The notes under the pieces were generated by a model, which saw only the letters and a program-made list of their open reading frames with translations, did no database searches and was not told where the DNA came from. Shown in pieces: positions 1 through 6,619 of a DNA stretch of 21,429 bases (the stretch's first letter is position 1; each line of letters opens with the position of its first letter). The translations under genes were made by a program, and so were the position numbers. This DNA is from DATKPC01 sp035524275 (GTDB lineage Bacteria > Pseudomonadota > Gammaproteobacteria > Burkholderiales > Burkholderiaceae_F), in assembly GCA_035524275.1 (NCBI GenBank), contig DATKPC010000057.1, positions 1-21,429 of the forward strand, given 5' to 3'.

Positions 1-375
1 GCTGTCGAGCGTCCGCCACGGCGTCATCAGCTCGCGGCCGAGGAACAGGTTTCCAGGGCCGTCGATGTTGTCGGCCAGCGCCAGCGTCTGGAAGATCGTC
101 TCGATGCCCGCCGCCCGCGCATCGCGCGGGCTCGAAAAATGCACCTCCTGGCCACCGATGAACATCGAGCCGCTGTCCGGGATGTAGACGCCCGACAGCA
201 TCTTCGTCAGCACCGTCTTGCCGGCGCCGTTGTGCCCCAGCAGCCCGACGCATTCGCCGGCGAACAGGTTGCAGTCGACATGGTCCACCGCGTGGACCCC
301 GCCGAAGTTCTTGCAGAGCTGCCGGACCTCGACGAGCGGCGTGCCCGCCGCGGCGGATGCCTGTGCGTCGCTCAC
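1..375 (-). CDS. xylG: Xylose ABC transporter ATP-binding protein XylG (N-terminal part, cut by window edge)
   Basis: This is the first 125 codons of a sugar-importer ATPase of the XylG/RbsA/MglA type, which hydrolyses ATP on the cytoplasmic face to drive uptake through XylH. The Walker A motif GHNGAGKT is visible near residue 41. The Q-loop region has the sugar-ATPase pattern IFQTLALADNIDGPGNLFLGRE-like, with Gln in the expected place. These proteins are normally about 500 residues with two ATPase halves, so only the first part of the first half is present. The start is GTG at 375, chosen because it overlaps the xylH stop codon as GTGA (372-375) and has an AGGAG ribosome site about 8 nt upstream. 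The overlap implies translational coupling to xylH. The gene order xylF-xylH-xylG differs from the E. coli order xylFGH. The xylose assignment rests on its neighbours xylF and xylA. Confidence 0.9.
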   Translation of the reverse strand, partial: MSDAQASAAAGTPLVEVRQLCKNFGGVHAVDHVDCNLFAGECVGLLGHNGAGKTVLTKMLSGVYIPDSGSMFIGGQEVHFSSPRDARAAGIETIFQTLALADNIDGPGNLFLGRELMTPWRTLDS

Positions 376-1583
376 GTTCCGCTCCTCTTCTGGTAGACGA
401 CGTCGAAGTAGACCGAGACGATCAGCACGATCCCGATGAAGATCTGCCGCATCGGGCTGGAGACGTCGAGCAGCACCATGCCGTTGTCCAGGCTCTGGAT
501 CAGCAGCGCGCCCAGCACCGCGCCGGGCACCGACCCGATGCCGCCGGCGAACGACGTGCCGCCGATGACGGTCGCGGAAATCACGTAGAGCTCGGCGAGC
601 TGCCCGATCGAATTGGCGCCGGACCCCAGCCGCGCGGTCGTGATCACCGAGGCGATCGCCGCCAGGATCCCGGTCAGGATGAACAGCGACCAGACGAGCC
701 ATGTCGTGCCGAGGCCCGAAAGCAGCGCCGCCTCCGGGTTGCCGCCGTAGGCGAACACGTAGCGGCCGTAGCGGGTACGCTGCGCGACGAACGTCATGAA
801 CGCCGCGATGACGATCAGGATCAGCACCGGGATCCCGATGCCGCGGCCGCGCGGATTGCCCGCTTCGTCGAGATTCGTGAAGTCCGGCGAGATGCACATC
901 GTCCAGACGAAGCCGGCGATCGCGACGCACAGCACCGCGGCCTTGAAGGCATCGACCCCGACCGGCGCCGGATCGATGTTGTAGCGCCGCTGGTCGCGCC
1001 GCGCCGTCCAGGTATGCCAGACGACCCAGATCGCGGCCAGCACGCCCAGCACGATGCTCGGGATCGTCCCGATCGCGCCATTCACGCCGCCGCCGAGCAT
1101 CTGGTAGCTCGGGTGCAGCGGCGCCAGCGTCTGGCCGTCGCTGACGAGGAACGCCGCGCCGCGGTACATCAGGTAGCCGGCCAGCGTCACGATGAACGCC
1201 GGGATCCGGATCCAGGACACGAGCGCGCCCTGGACGATGCCGACGACGAGGCCGAGCGCGAGCGCCGCGACGATGCTCGCGATCCATCCGGCGCTCGATC
1301 CCGGCGGAAAGCCGCGGACCTGGACCCACGCGGCCGCCATTCCCGTAAACGCCAGCAGGGAGCCGACCGACAGGTCGATCTGCCGTGCGACGATCACGTA
1401 GACCATCCCGCACGCCATGATCGCGATCACGCAGGTCTGGATCGACAGGTTGTAGAGGTTTTCGGCGGACAGGAACAAGCCGTGCGTGGCGACGTTCAGC
1501 ACCAGCGCGATCACGACCAGCGCGCCCACCATCGACGTGAGTCGAGGGTCGAGCCGCAGGCGCGCAAGAAGTTCCGAAAGCAT
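372..1583 (-). CDS. xylH: Xylose ABC transporter permease XylH
   Basis: This is an inner-membrane permease of the BPD_transp_2 (RbsC/XylH) family that forms the sugar channel of the xylose importer. The 403-residue product has about ten hydrophobic segments. It carries the family hallmark ARQIDLSVGSLLAFTG in the N-terminal third, and GGTSFAGGIGSVPGAVLGALL near the C-terminus matches the conserved permease loop. Its length fits XylH (393 residues in E. coli). I prefer ATG at 1583 to an upstream start at 1610, because the 1583 start has a strong GGAGGAGGT ribosome site directly upstream and the longer N-terminus is Gly/Pro-rich and not family-like. The TGA stop overlaps the xylG GTG. The gene is separated from xylF by 245 bp containing a large stem-loop. 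Confidence 0.93.
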   Translation of the reverse strand: MLSELLARLRLDPRLTSMVGALVVIALVLNVATHGLFLSAENLYNLSIQTCVIAIMACGMVYVIVARQIDLSVGSLLAFTGMAAAWVQVRGFPPGSSAGWIASIVAALALGLVVGIVQGALVSWIRIPAFIVTLAGYLMYRGAAFLVSDGQTLAPLHPSYQMLGGGVNGAIGTIPSIVLGVLAAIWVVWHTWTARRDQRRYNIDPAPVGVDAFKAAVLCVAIAGFVWTMCISPDFTNLDEAGNPRGRGIGIPVLILIVIAAFMTFVAQRTRYGRYVFAYGGNPEAALLSGLGTTWLVWSLFILTGILAAIASVITTARLGSGANSIGQLAELYVISATVIGGTSFAGGIGSVPGAVLGALLIQSLDNGMVLLDVSSPMRQIFIGIVLIVSVYFDVVYQKRSGT

Positions 1584-1731
1584 CGCACCTCCTCCGGGGG
1601 GCGCGGCCACGCCGCACCGCGGGGCCGCTGCGGGATCGGTCGCGCGAGGCTGGCGGCGCCGATCGCTGTTCGTTGTTCTGAGAGTGCGCGGGTCAGGCTG
1701 CGAAACCCGCCGCGCGCATTATCAAATCAAA

Positions 1732-1766
1732 CGGGCGGTCGCGCATGCTGCAGGCGCGACCGCCCG
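1732..1766 (-). terminator. Strong stem-loop between xylF and xylH (attenuator or mRNA-stabilising hairpin)
   Basis: There is a perfect 13-bp inverted repeat: CGGGCGGTCGCGC at 1732-1744 and its complement at 1754-1766, with a 9-nt loop. On the transcribed (minus) strand it is followed by the T-rich stretch TTTGATTTGAT, so it resembles a leaky intrinsic terminator. Binding-protein transporter operons often have such structures just after the binding-protein gene. They let the periplasmic component be made in excess over the membrane components. That role is inferred here; the stem and the T-rich tail are seen directly. Confidence 0.65.
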
Positions 1767-1828
1767 GCCACGGCATTCAACCCTGCCCGCGACCTCGAAC
1801 CGGCCGCGGCAGGGTCACCCGGGGGCCT

Positions 1829-2848
1829 TTACTTGCAGGCCGCCGGCGCCTTGGCCGGATCCACGCCGGCGCAGACTTCCGCCTTCGAGATCCACTTCGC
1901 ATCGATCACGGTCTGCAGGTTGGCCTTCGTGATCGGAATCGGCGCCAGAAGGACGGCCTTCTGCGGGATGTGCTTGCTGCCATCCTTGAAGATCGTCGTC
2001 TGCACGGCCGGGCCCTTGTGCAGCAGCGAGGCCGCGAGTTCGCCCGCGACCTTGCCCAGCTCGCGGGAATCCTTCCACACCGAGACGGTCTGCTCGCCGA
2101 GCGCGACGCGATTCAGCGCCGCGTGGTCGCCGTCCTGGCCCGAGACCGGGATGCCCACCATGTTGTGGGCGCGCAGCGCCGCGACCACGCCACCGGCGGT
2201 GCCGTCGTTCGAAGCGACGACCGCGTCGACCTTGCCGCCGGTCTTCGTCAGGATCTGCTCCATGTTCTTCTGCGCGTTTTCCGGCGCCCAGCCGTCGGTG
2301 TACTGCTCGCCGACGTTCTTGATCTTGCCGGCCTTCATCGCCGCGTCCAGCACTTCCTGCTGGCCGCTGCGGAGGAAGTCCGCGTTCGGATCGGTCGCCG
2401 CGCCCTTGATGAAGACGTAGTTGCCTTCCGGCTTCACCTTGAACACTTCGCGGGCCTGCATCCGTCCAACTTCCTTGTTGTTGAACGTCAGGTAGTACAC
2501 GTCCTTGTCCTGGATCAGGCGGTCATACGCGATCACCGGGATCTTCCGCGCGACGGCCTTCTGCACCGACGGGAGGATCGCGTCCTGGTCCCACGCGAGG
2601 ATGATCAGGACGTTCGCGCCCTTCGTGATCAGGCTCTCGACGTCCGCGGCCTGCTTTTCGGCCGAGCCGCCGGCGTCAGCGCTGATGTACTTCAGGCCGG
2701 CCTTGTCGAGCGCGCCCTTGATGGCCGCCTCGTCGGTCTTCCAGCGCTCCTCCTGGAAGTTCGACCACGAAACACCTACCGTCTGGGCCGAGACCGCGGC
2801 GGCGAAGCCAAACGCGGCCAGGGCGAAAAGTGCACGTTGCTTGAACAT
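1829..2848 (-). CDS. xylF: D-xylose-binding periplasmic protein XylF
   Basis: This is the periplasmic substrate-binding protein that captures D-xylose and delivers it to XylH. The 339-residue product starts with a signal peptide (MFKQRAL, then an Ala/Phe-rich core) and a likely cleavage after Ala21 (AVSA/QT). The mature protein follows E. coli XylF closely in recognisable blocks: an ERW motif near residue 34, IAYDRLI near 106, TDGWAPENA near 184, AVVASNDGTAGG near 209 and SGQDGD near 236. These belong to the Peripla_BP_4 fold and include sugar-contacting residues. The ATG at 2848 has an AGAGGAGA ribosome site about 7 nt upstream. It is the first gene of the leftward xylF-xylH-xylG unit, divergent from the LacI-type regulator and presumably controlled by the palindromes at 2931-2945 and 3027-3041. 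Confidence in the XylF family is high. Confidence 0.95.
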   Translation of the reverse strand: MFKQRALFALAAFGFAAAVSAQTVGVSWSNFQEERWKTDEAAIKGALDKAGLKYISADAGGSAEKQAADVESLITKGANVLIILAWDQDAILPSVQKAVARKIPVIAYDRLIQDKDVYYLTFNNKEVGRMQAREVFKVKPEGNYVFIKGAATDPNADFLRSGQQEVLDAAMKAGKIKNVGEQYTDGWAPENAQKNMEQILTKTGGKVDAVVASNDGTAGGVVAALRAHNMVGIPVSGQDGDHAALNRVALGEQTVSVWKDSRELGKVAGELAASLLHKGPAVQTTIFKDGSKHIPQKAVLLAPIPITKANLQTVIDAKWISKAEVCAGVDPAKAPAACK

Positions 2849-2930
2849 CAGTCGTCTCCTCTGACTGGCATGGTGGGCCGCTGGGGCCCGAAGAAGGCGA
2901 GGTCGCCGGTTTCTGCCGCAACCGAACTAC

Positions 2931-2945
2931 TGTAGTCAAACTACA
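2931..2945. promoter_or_regulatory. Putative xyl operator 1 (TGTAGTCAAACTACA)
   Basis: This is a perfect palindrome with 6-bp arms TGTAGT/ACTACA around a 3-bp centre. It lies 85 bp upstream of the xylF start, inside the divergent control region next to a LacI-family regulator gene. On the minus strand it contains TTGACT, so binding there could block RNA polymerase moving towards xylF. Assigning it to the neighbouring regulator is an inference from position and symmetry. Confidence 0.6.
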
Positions 2946-3026
2946 CGTCACCGACTTCCGCGACGCTGTCGCGGGGCCTCGCATCGAACTACTTATCGGG
3001 TCCGCGATGCTGCACGAACTTCGATA

Positions 3027-3041
3027 TGTAGTCAAATTACA
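3027..3041. promoter_or_regulatory. Putative xyl operator 2 (TGTAGTCAAATTACA)
   Basis: This is a second copy of the 15-bp element, differing from operator 1 at one base (T for C at position 11). Its centre lies 96 bp from that of operator 1, close to nine helical turns. That places both sites on the same face of the helix and would permit looping by a tetrameric or paired LacI-type repressor. The repeat is seen directly; looping is inferred. Confidence 0.58.
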
Positions 3042-3250
3042 GATTCGCATGGTTTGACGAATCTGATATTCGCCGGGGAAAAATTTCGCGGGGTGGGATG
3101 TGGCGCGGCGACGGCCGTACGCGGGGCGCACCTCGGCGCGACCGCGGCCGAGGGCACCCGCGCGGCCGACGCGCGCACCTGCACCCTTCTGTCTCCTGCA
3201 GGCATAAACGGCACAGACCGGCATCGGTTGACGTGCCCGGAAATCCTGAG

Positions 3251-3279
3251 TTGCGCACATCAAAATGACGGCCTAGACT
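3251..3279 (+). promoter_or_regulatory. Weak promoter candidate for the LacI-type regulator
   Basis: TTGCGC (3251-3256) and TAGACT (3274-3279) are separated by 17 bp. They match the sigma-70 consensus at 3/6 and 4/6 positions. Transcription would start about 65-70 nt before the regulator ATG at 3353. The match is modest and in GC-rich DNA, so this is only a candidate. Confidence 0.3.
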
Positions 3280-3352
3280 TCAGTCCGCGGTCTCGCAGGC
3301 CGCGACGATTCCTTCTTCACCCCGACCGCACGCGGCGTCGCCGCGACCCTCG

Positions 3353-4453
3353 ATGGACGACCCGAAACGCGACGATCCGCTGCGCGACGACCCGACCCGG
3401 GCCCGCCAGATCGACGTCGCGCGACACGCGGGCGTCAGCCTGGCGACCGTCGACCGGGTGCTGCACCGCCGCCCGGGCGTACACGCGCGGACGCTAGCCC
3501 GCGTCGAAGCCGCGATCCGGGCGCTCGACTACCGACCCGATCCGGCCGCCTCGCGGCTCGCCACCGGACGCACCGAGCGCCTCGGAATGCTGCTGCCCGC
3601 CGGAAACAATCCGTTCATCGCGATGCTGGCCGACCAGGTCCGCGCGGCGGCCCCGTGGCTGGCCGACCAACGCGCGCTGGCATCCGTGACGTCGGTCGAC
3701 GTATTCGCGCCGCAGCAACTGGCCGAGGCGCTGCTCGAATGCGGCCGCAGCCATGACGCCGTCATCGTCATGGGTAACGACCACCCGGTCGTCCGCGAGG
3801 CGATCGACGAGATCGTCGATCAAGGCACCGTGGTCGTCACGCTGGTCTCCGACGTGCCGGCCTCGCGCCGGCAACGCTTCGTCGGCATCGACAACGTGGC
3901 CGCCGGCCGCACCGCCGCGACGCTGCTGGGGCGCTTCCTGTGCCCGCGCAGCCGGCCGGCACCGCCACGGGACGCCGACGCGCCGCGGCTGCCGGTCGCG
4001 ATCGTCGCCGGCAGCCTGTCGTTGCGGGACCACGCCGAGCGCTGCTTCGGCTTCGGCCAGGTCATCGGTACCGAGTACCCGACGCTGCAGCTGCTGCCGC
4101 CGATCGAGGCGTTCGACGATTCCGAGCGCTCCGAGGCCCTCACCGAGGCGCTGCTGGAGCGCACGCCGGGCATCGTCGGCGTGTACAGCGCCGGGGCCGG
4201 CAATCGGGGCATCGCCGCGGCGCTGCGCCAGCGCGAACGCGCCGGCAGGATCGTCTACATCGCGCACGAGCTGACCCCGTTCGCGCGCCGATTCCTCCTC
4301 GACGGCGTCATCGACGCGGTGATCAGCCAGGACGCCGGCCACGAGATCCGCTCCGCATGCCGCATCGCGCTCGCGCTGTTGCGCGACGAGGCGGTCCTGA
4401 CCGACCAGGAGCGCATCCGGATCGACGTTTTCCTCAAGGACAACCTGCCTTGA
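3353..4453 (+). CDS. xylR: LacI-family transcriptional regulator, probable xylose repressor
   Basis: The product is a 366-residue DNA-binding regulator. The N-terminal helix-turn-helix spans about residues 19-43 (IDVARHAGVSLATVDRVLH). A hinge with the conserved Leu follows (ASRLATG, residues 66-72). The rest is a periplasmic-binding-protein-like sugar domain containing DHPVVREAIDEI and GVYSAGAGNRG. The recognition helix reads TVDRVLH rather than the usual TVSRVLN, which marks a subfamily of LacI proteins with Peripla_BP_4-type sensor domains. It is divergent from xylF and 31 bp upstream of xylA, so control of both units in response to xylose is likely. A role as a repressor is inferred from family and context. 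This is not the AraC-type XylR of E. coli. No good ribosome site precedes the ATG at 3353, so the exact start is the least certain part. Confidence 0.85.
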   Translation: MDDPKRDDPLRDDPTRARQIDVARHAGVSLATVDRVLHRRPGVHARTLARVEAAIRALDYRPDPAASRLATGRTERLGMLLPAGNNPFIAMLADQVRAAAPWLADQRALASVTSVDVFAPQQLAEALLECGRSHDAVIVMGNDHPVVREAIDEIVDQGTVVVTLVSDVPASRRQRFVGIDNVAAGRTAATLLGRFLCPRSRPAPPRDADAPRLPVAIVAGSLSLRDHAERCFGFGQVIGTEYPTLQLLPPIEAFDDSERSEALTEALLERTPGIVGVYSAGAGNRGIAAALRQRERAGRIVYIAHELTPFARRFLLDGVIDAVISQDAGHEIRSACRIALALLRDEAVLTDQERIRIDVFLKDNLP

Positions 4454-4484
4454 AGCACCTGCCTTGCCCAATGGAGACCACGCC

Positions 4485-5840
4485 ATGACCACCGCCAACC
4501 CCGGCGCCGCCGGCTTCTTCTCGATCGACGCGCCGATCGCGTACAAGGGCCCGGCATTCCGCGCAACGCCGGACCAGCCGTTCGGCTACCGGTGGTACGA
4601 CCCGAAGCGCATCGTGCTCGGTCGACCGATGGGCGAGCAGCTGCGCCTCGCGGTCTGCTACTGGCACAGCTTCGTCTGGACCGGCCTCGACGCGTTCGGC
4701 GGCGAGACGTTCAACCGCGCGTGGCACGCGGCGAGCGGCGACCCGATGCAGCACGCGCGCCACAAGGCCGAGATCGCGTTCGAGACGTTCCGGCTGCTCG
4801 GAGTCCCGTTCTTTACGTTCCACGACCGCGACATCGCGCCCGAAGGCGCGACGCTGCGCGAATCGAACCGCTTCGTGCGGCAGATCGGCGAGATCTTCGC
4901 CGCGAAGATGCAGCAGCAGCCGACGCGGCTGCTGTGGGGAACCGCCAACCTGTTCTCGAACCGCCGCTACATGGCCGGGGCGGCGACCAACCCGGATCCG
5001 GACGTCTTCGCGTACGCCGCGGCACAGGTCCGGAACGTGCTGGAGCTCACGCACGAGCTCGGCGGCGCGAACTACGTGCTGTGGGGCGGCCGCGAGGGCT
5101 ACGAGACGCTGCTCAATACCGACCTGAAGCGCGAGCTCGCGCAGCTCGGCCGCTTCATGCAGCTCGTCGTCGAGCACAAGCACAAGATCGGCTTCAAGGG
5201 GACGATCCTGATCGAGCCCAAGCCGGCCGAGCCGACGAAGCACCAGTACGACTTCGACGTCGCCACCGTGCACGGCTTCCTGCGGACGTACGGCCTGGAG
5301 AAGGAGATCTGCGTCAACATCGAGCAGAACCACGCGCTGCTCGCGCACCATACCTTCGAGCACGAGCTCGCGCTCGCGCGCGCGCTCGGCATCCTCGGCT
5401 CGATCGACATCAACCGCGGCGACGAGATGCTCGGCTGGGATACGGACCAGTTCCCGAACAACGTTCCGCAGGTCGCGCTCGCGCTTTACGAGATCTTCAA
5501 GGACGGCGGCGGCTTCACGACCGGCGGCATGAACTTCGACGCGAAGATCCGGCGCCAGTCGATCGACCCGGACGACCTGCTGATCGCGCACGCCGGCGCG
5601 ATCGACGTCTGCGCGCGCGGGCTGCTCGTCGCCGAGAAGATGATCCAGGACGGCGCGCTCGCCGGCTTCGTCAGGAACCGCTATGCCGGCTGGGACACGC
5701 CCGCCGGCCACGCGATCCTCGCCGGCGACCGCTCGCTCGCGGACCTTGCCGACCACGTCGAGCGCAACGACCTCGAGCCGCAGCCGCGCTCCGGGAAGCA
5801 GGAGTACCTCGAAGGGGTCCTCAACGGCTATTTCGACTGA
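4485..5840 (+). CDS. xylA: Xylose isomerase XylA
   Basis: This cytoplasmic enzyme interconverts D-xylose and D-xylulose using two divalent metal ions in a TIM barrel. The 451-residue length fits class II xylose isomerases (440 in E. coli). Active-site blocks are all visible: FTFHDRD with catalytic His113, LIEPKPAEP with Glu244, NIEQNHA with Glu280 and His283, DINRGDEMLGWDTDQFP with Asp308, Asp319 and Asp321, and GMNFDAK with Asp352. I chose ATG at 4485 because GGAG lies 8 nt upstream; the in-frame TTG at 4464 has no ribosome site. It sits 31 bp after the regulator stop, so the two are probably co-transcribed. No xylulokinase gene follows in the window. Confidence 0.97.
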   Translation: MTTANPGAAGFFSIDAPIAYKGPAFRATPDQPFGYRWYDPKRIVLGRPMGEQLRLAVCYWHSFVWTGLDAFGGETFNRAWHAASGDPMQHARHKAEIAFETFRLLGVPFFTFHDRDIAPEGATLRESNRFVRQIGEIFAAKMQQQPTRLLWGTANLFSNRRYMAGAATNPDPDVFAYAAAQVRNVLELTHELGGANYVLWGGREGYETLLNTDLKRELAQLGRFMQLVVEHKHKIGFKGTILIEPKPAEPTKHQYDFDVATVHGFLRTYGLEKEICVNIEQNHALLAHHTFEHELALARALGILGSIDINRGDEMLGWDTDQFPNNVPQVALALYEIFKDGGGFTTGGMNFDAKIRRQSIDPDDLLIAHAGAIDVCARGLLVAEKMIQDGALAGFVRNRYAGWDTPAGHAILAGDRSLADLADHVERNDLEPQPRSGKQEYLEGVLNGYFD

Positions 5841-6010
5841 GCGGGGCCGCCGCGCCCCGACCGCGCCCCGTCCACGTGTTGCGCGCGCGGCGGGGCGGCG
5901 GCGGCGTCCTCCTGCGGCGTCGACGCCGGCTACTACCCGGTGCGCGCCAGCCGCGGCAGAATGACGCCTGAGGCGGCGCGCCCGCGACGGCTGCGCCGGG
6001 GAGAATCCGG

Positions 6011-6445
6011 ATGAAACACAAGCTGCTGGTTGCCACCGACGGTTCCGCCATTGCCGCGAAGGCCGTGGACACCGCGGTCAAGCTTGCGAAGTCGCTCGGC
6101 GCCGACCTGGTGGCCTGCTGCGCGACGCCGCACGATCGCTACGAGGCGTTCGGTTCGCCGCCACCCGACGCGCAGGCGCAATTGCGCACCGCGGCGGCCG
6201 CGGCCGCGAACGACGCGCTCGCGCTCGTCGAATCGACGGCCGCGGCCGCGGGCGTCAAGCTGACGACGCGGATCGTCGAGGGCGAGCTGGCCGACCGTGC
6301 GGTCGTCGAGACCGCCGAGCAGGAAGGCTGCACGATGATCGTCCTCGGCTCGCACGGCCGCGGCGCGGTCGGCGCGCTGCTCCTCGGAAGCGTGACGCAG
6401 AAGATCCTCGCGCGCACGAAACTGCCGGTCCTCGTCGTGCGCTAG
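6011..6445 (+). CDS. Universal stress protein (UspA family, ATP-binding type)
   Basis: The product is a 144-residue single-domain universal stress protein, a cytoplasmic nucleotide-binding protein of the Rossmann-like Usp fold. The start LLVATDGSAIAAKAV is typical of the family. Residues 113-127 match the ATP-binding pattern G-2x-G-9x-G-S exactly (GSHGRGAVGALLLGS), so this is probably an ATP-binding rather than a non-binding member. Two Cys residues at 36-37 are unusual but not diagnostic. A GGGGAGAA sequence just upstream can act as the ribosome site. The 170 bp between xylA and this gene are very GC-rich and contain a 14-bp palindrome at 5915-5928 but no clear terminator. There is no sign that it belongs to the xylose unit, and its specific stress role cannot be read from sequence. 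Confidence 0.93.
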   Translation: MKHKLLVATDGSAIAAKAVDTAVKLAKSLGADLVACCATPHDRYEAFGSPPPDAQAQLRTAAAAAANDALALVESTAAAAGVKLTTRIVEGELADRAVVETAEQEGCTMIVLGSHGRGAVGALLLGSVTQKILARTKLPVLVVR

Positions 6446-6453
6446 CCGCGCCA

Positions 6454-6502
6454 CCGCGGCGTCGCCGCGGCGAAAAAACAACGCCGGATGCCGCACCGGC
6501 GT
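6454..6502. terminator. Pair of hairpins downstream of the usp gene
   Basis: The first stem is CCGCGGC/GCCGCGG (6454-6460 and 6464-6470, 3-nt loop). It is followed by an A-run (6473-6478). The second stem is ACGCCGG/CCGGCGT (6481-6487 and 6496-6502, 8-nt loop). On the plus strand no T-run follows either stem, so neither is a classical terminator for usp. Read on the minus strand, the second stem is followed by TGTTTTTT and looks like an intrinsic terminator, which would stop antisense transcription coming from the receptor gene. Confidence 0.4.
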
Positions 6503-6543
6503 GATCGCCGGCGGCCGCAGGCACCGGCTCATGGTTTTCTCGA

Positions 6544-6572
6544 TTGAGCCGTCCGCGGTCGATTCCTACACT
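6544..6572 (+). promoter_or_regulatory. Putative sigma-70 promoter of the PqqU-like receptor gene
   Basis: TTGAGC (6544-6549) and TACACT (6567-6572) are separated by 17 bp, each matching the consensus at four of six positions. The predicted start of transcription is about 40 nt before the receptor ATG at 6620. I saw no Fur box or cobalamin riboswitch here, which would be usual for iron or B12 receptors. Confidence 0.4.
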
Positions 6573-6619
6573 CGCGGGCGCTTCAGCATTCGATAAACCC
6601 GCCGGTCCGGATCCCCCAC

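Larger units (their letters stand above)
2849..3352. promoter_or_regulatory. Divergent xylF / xylR control region
   Basis: This 504-bp stretch has no credible gene. The half nearest xylF (about 2920-3060) is richer in A+T than its surroundings. It holds two copies of a 15-bp palindrome and two extra copies of the half-site CGAACTACT (2923-2931 and 2985-2993). The half nearest the regulator gene is very GC-rich and shows nothing clear apart from a weak promoter candidate at 3251-3279. On the minus strand each palindrome contains TTGACT, which resembles a -35 hexamer, but I could not pair either with a convincing -10. Confidence 0.7.

Noticed and set aside
225..260. Unusual Walker A GHNGAGKT in XylG
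   Set aside because: It fits G-x4-G-K-T and similar variants occur in related sugar ATPases; not a sign of inactivation.
357..2420. Long plus-strand open frame opposite xylH and xylF
   Set aside because: Its translation is low-complexity, rich in Arg, Asp and His, without any family motif. The opposite strand encodes clear XylH and XylF. Long antisense frames are common in GC-rich DNA.
4464..4484. Upstream TTG start for xylA adding seven residues
   Set aside because: There is no ribosome site before the TTG, and the GGAG that would serve the ATG at 4485 lies inside this extension.
5915..5928. 14-bp palindrome CGGCGTCGACGCCG upstream of usp
   Set aside because: It consists of GC-rich coding-like sequence where such palindromes are expected by chance, and no partner copy was seen.
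6503..6619. Cobalamin riboswitch or Fur box before the TonB-dependent receptor
   Set aside because: The leader is only about 40 nt from the likely promoter, and no riboswitch core or AT-rich Fur-type palindrome is visible.
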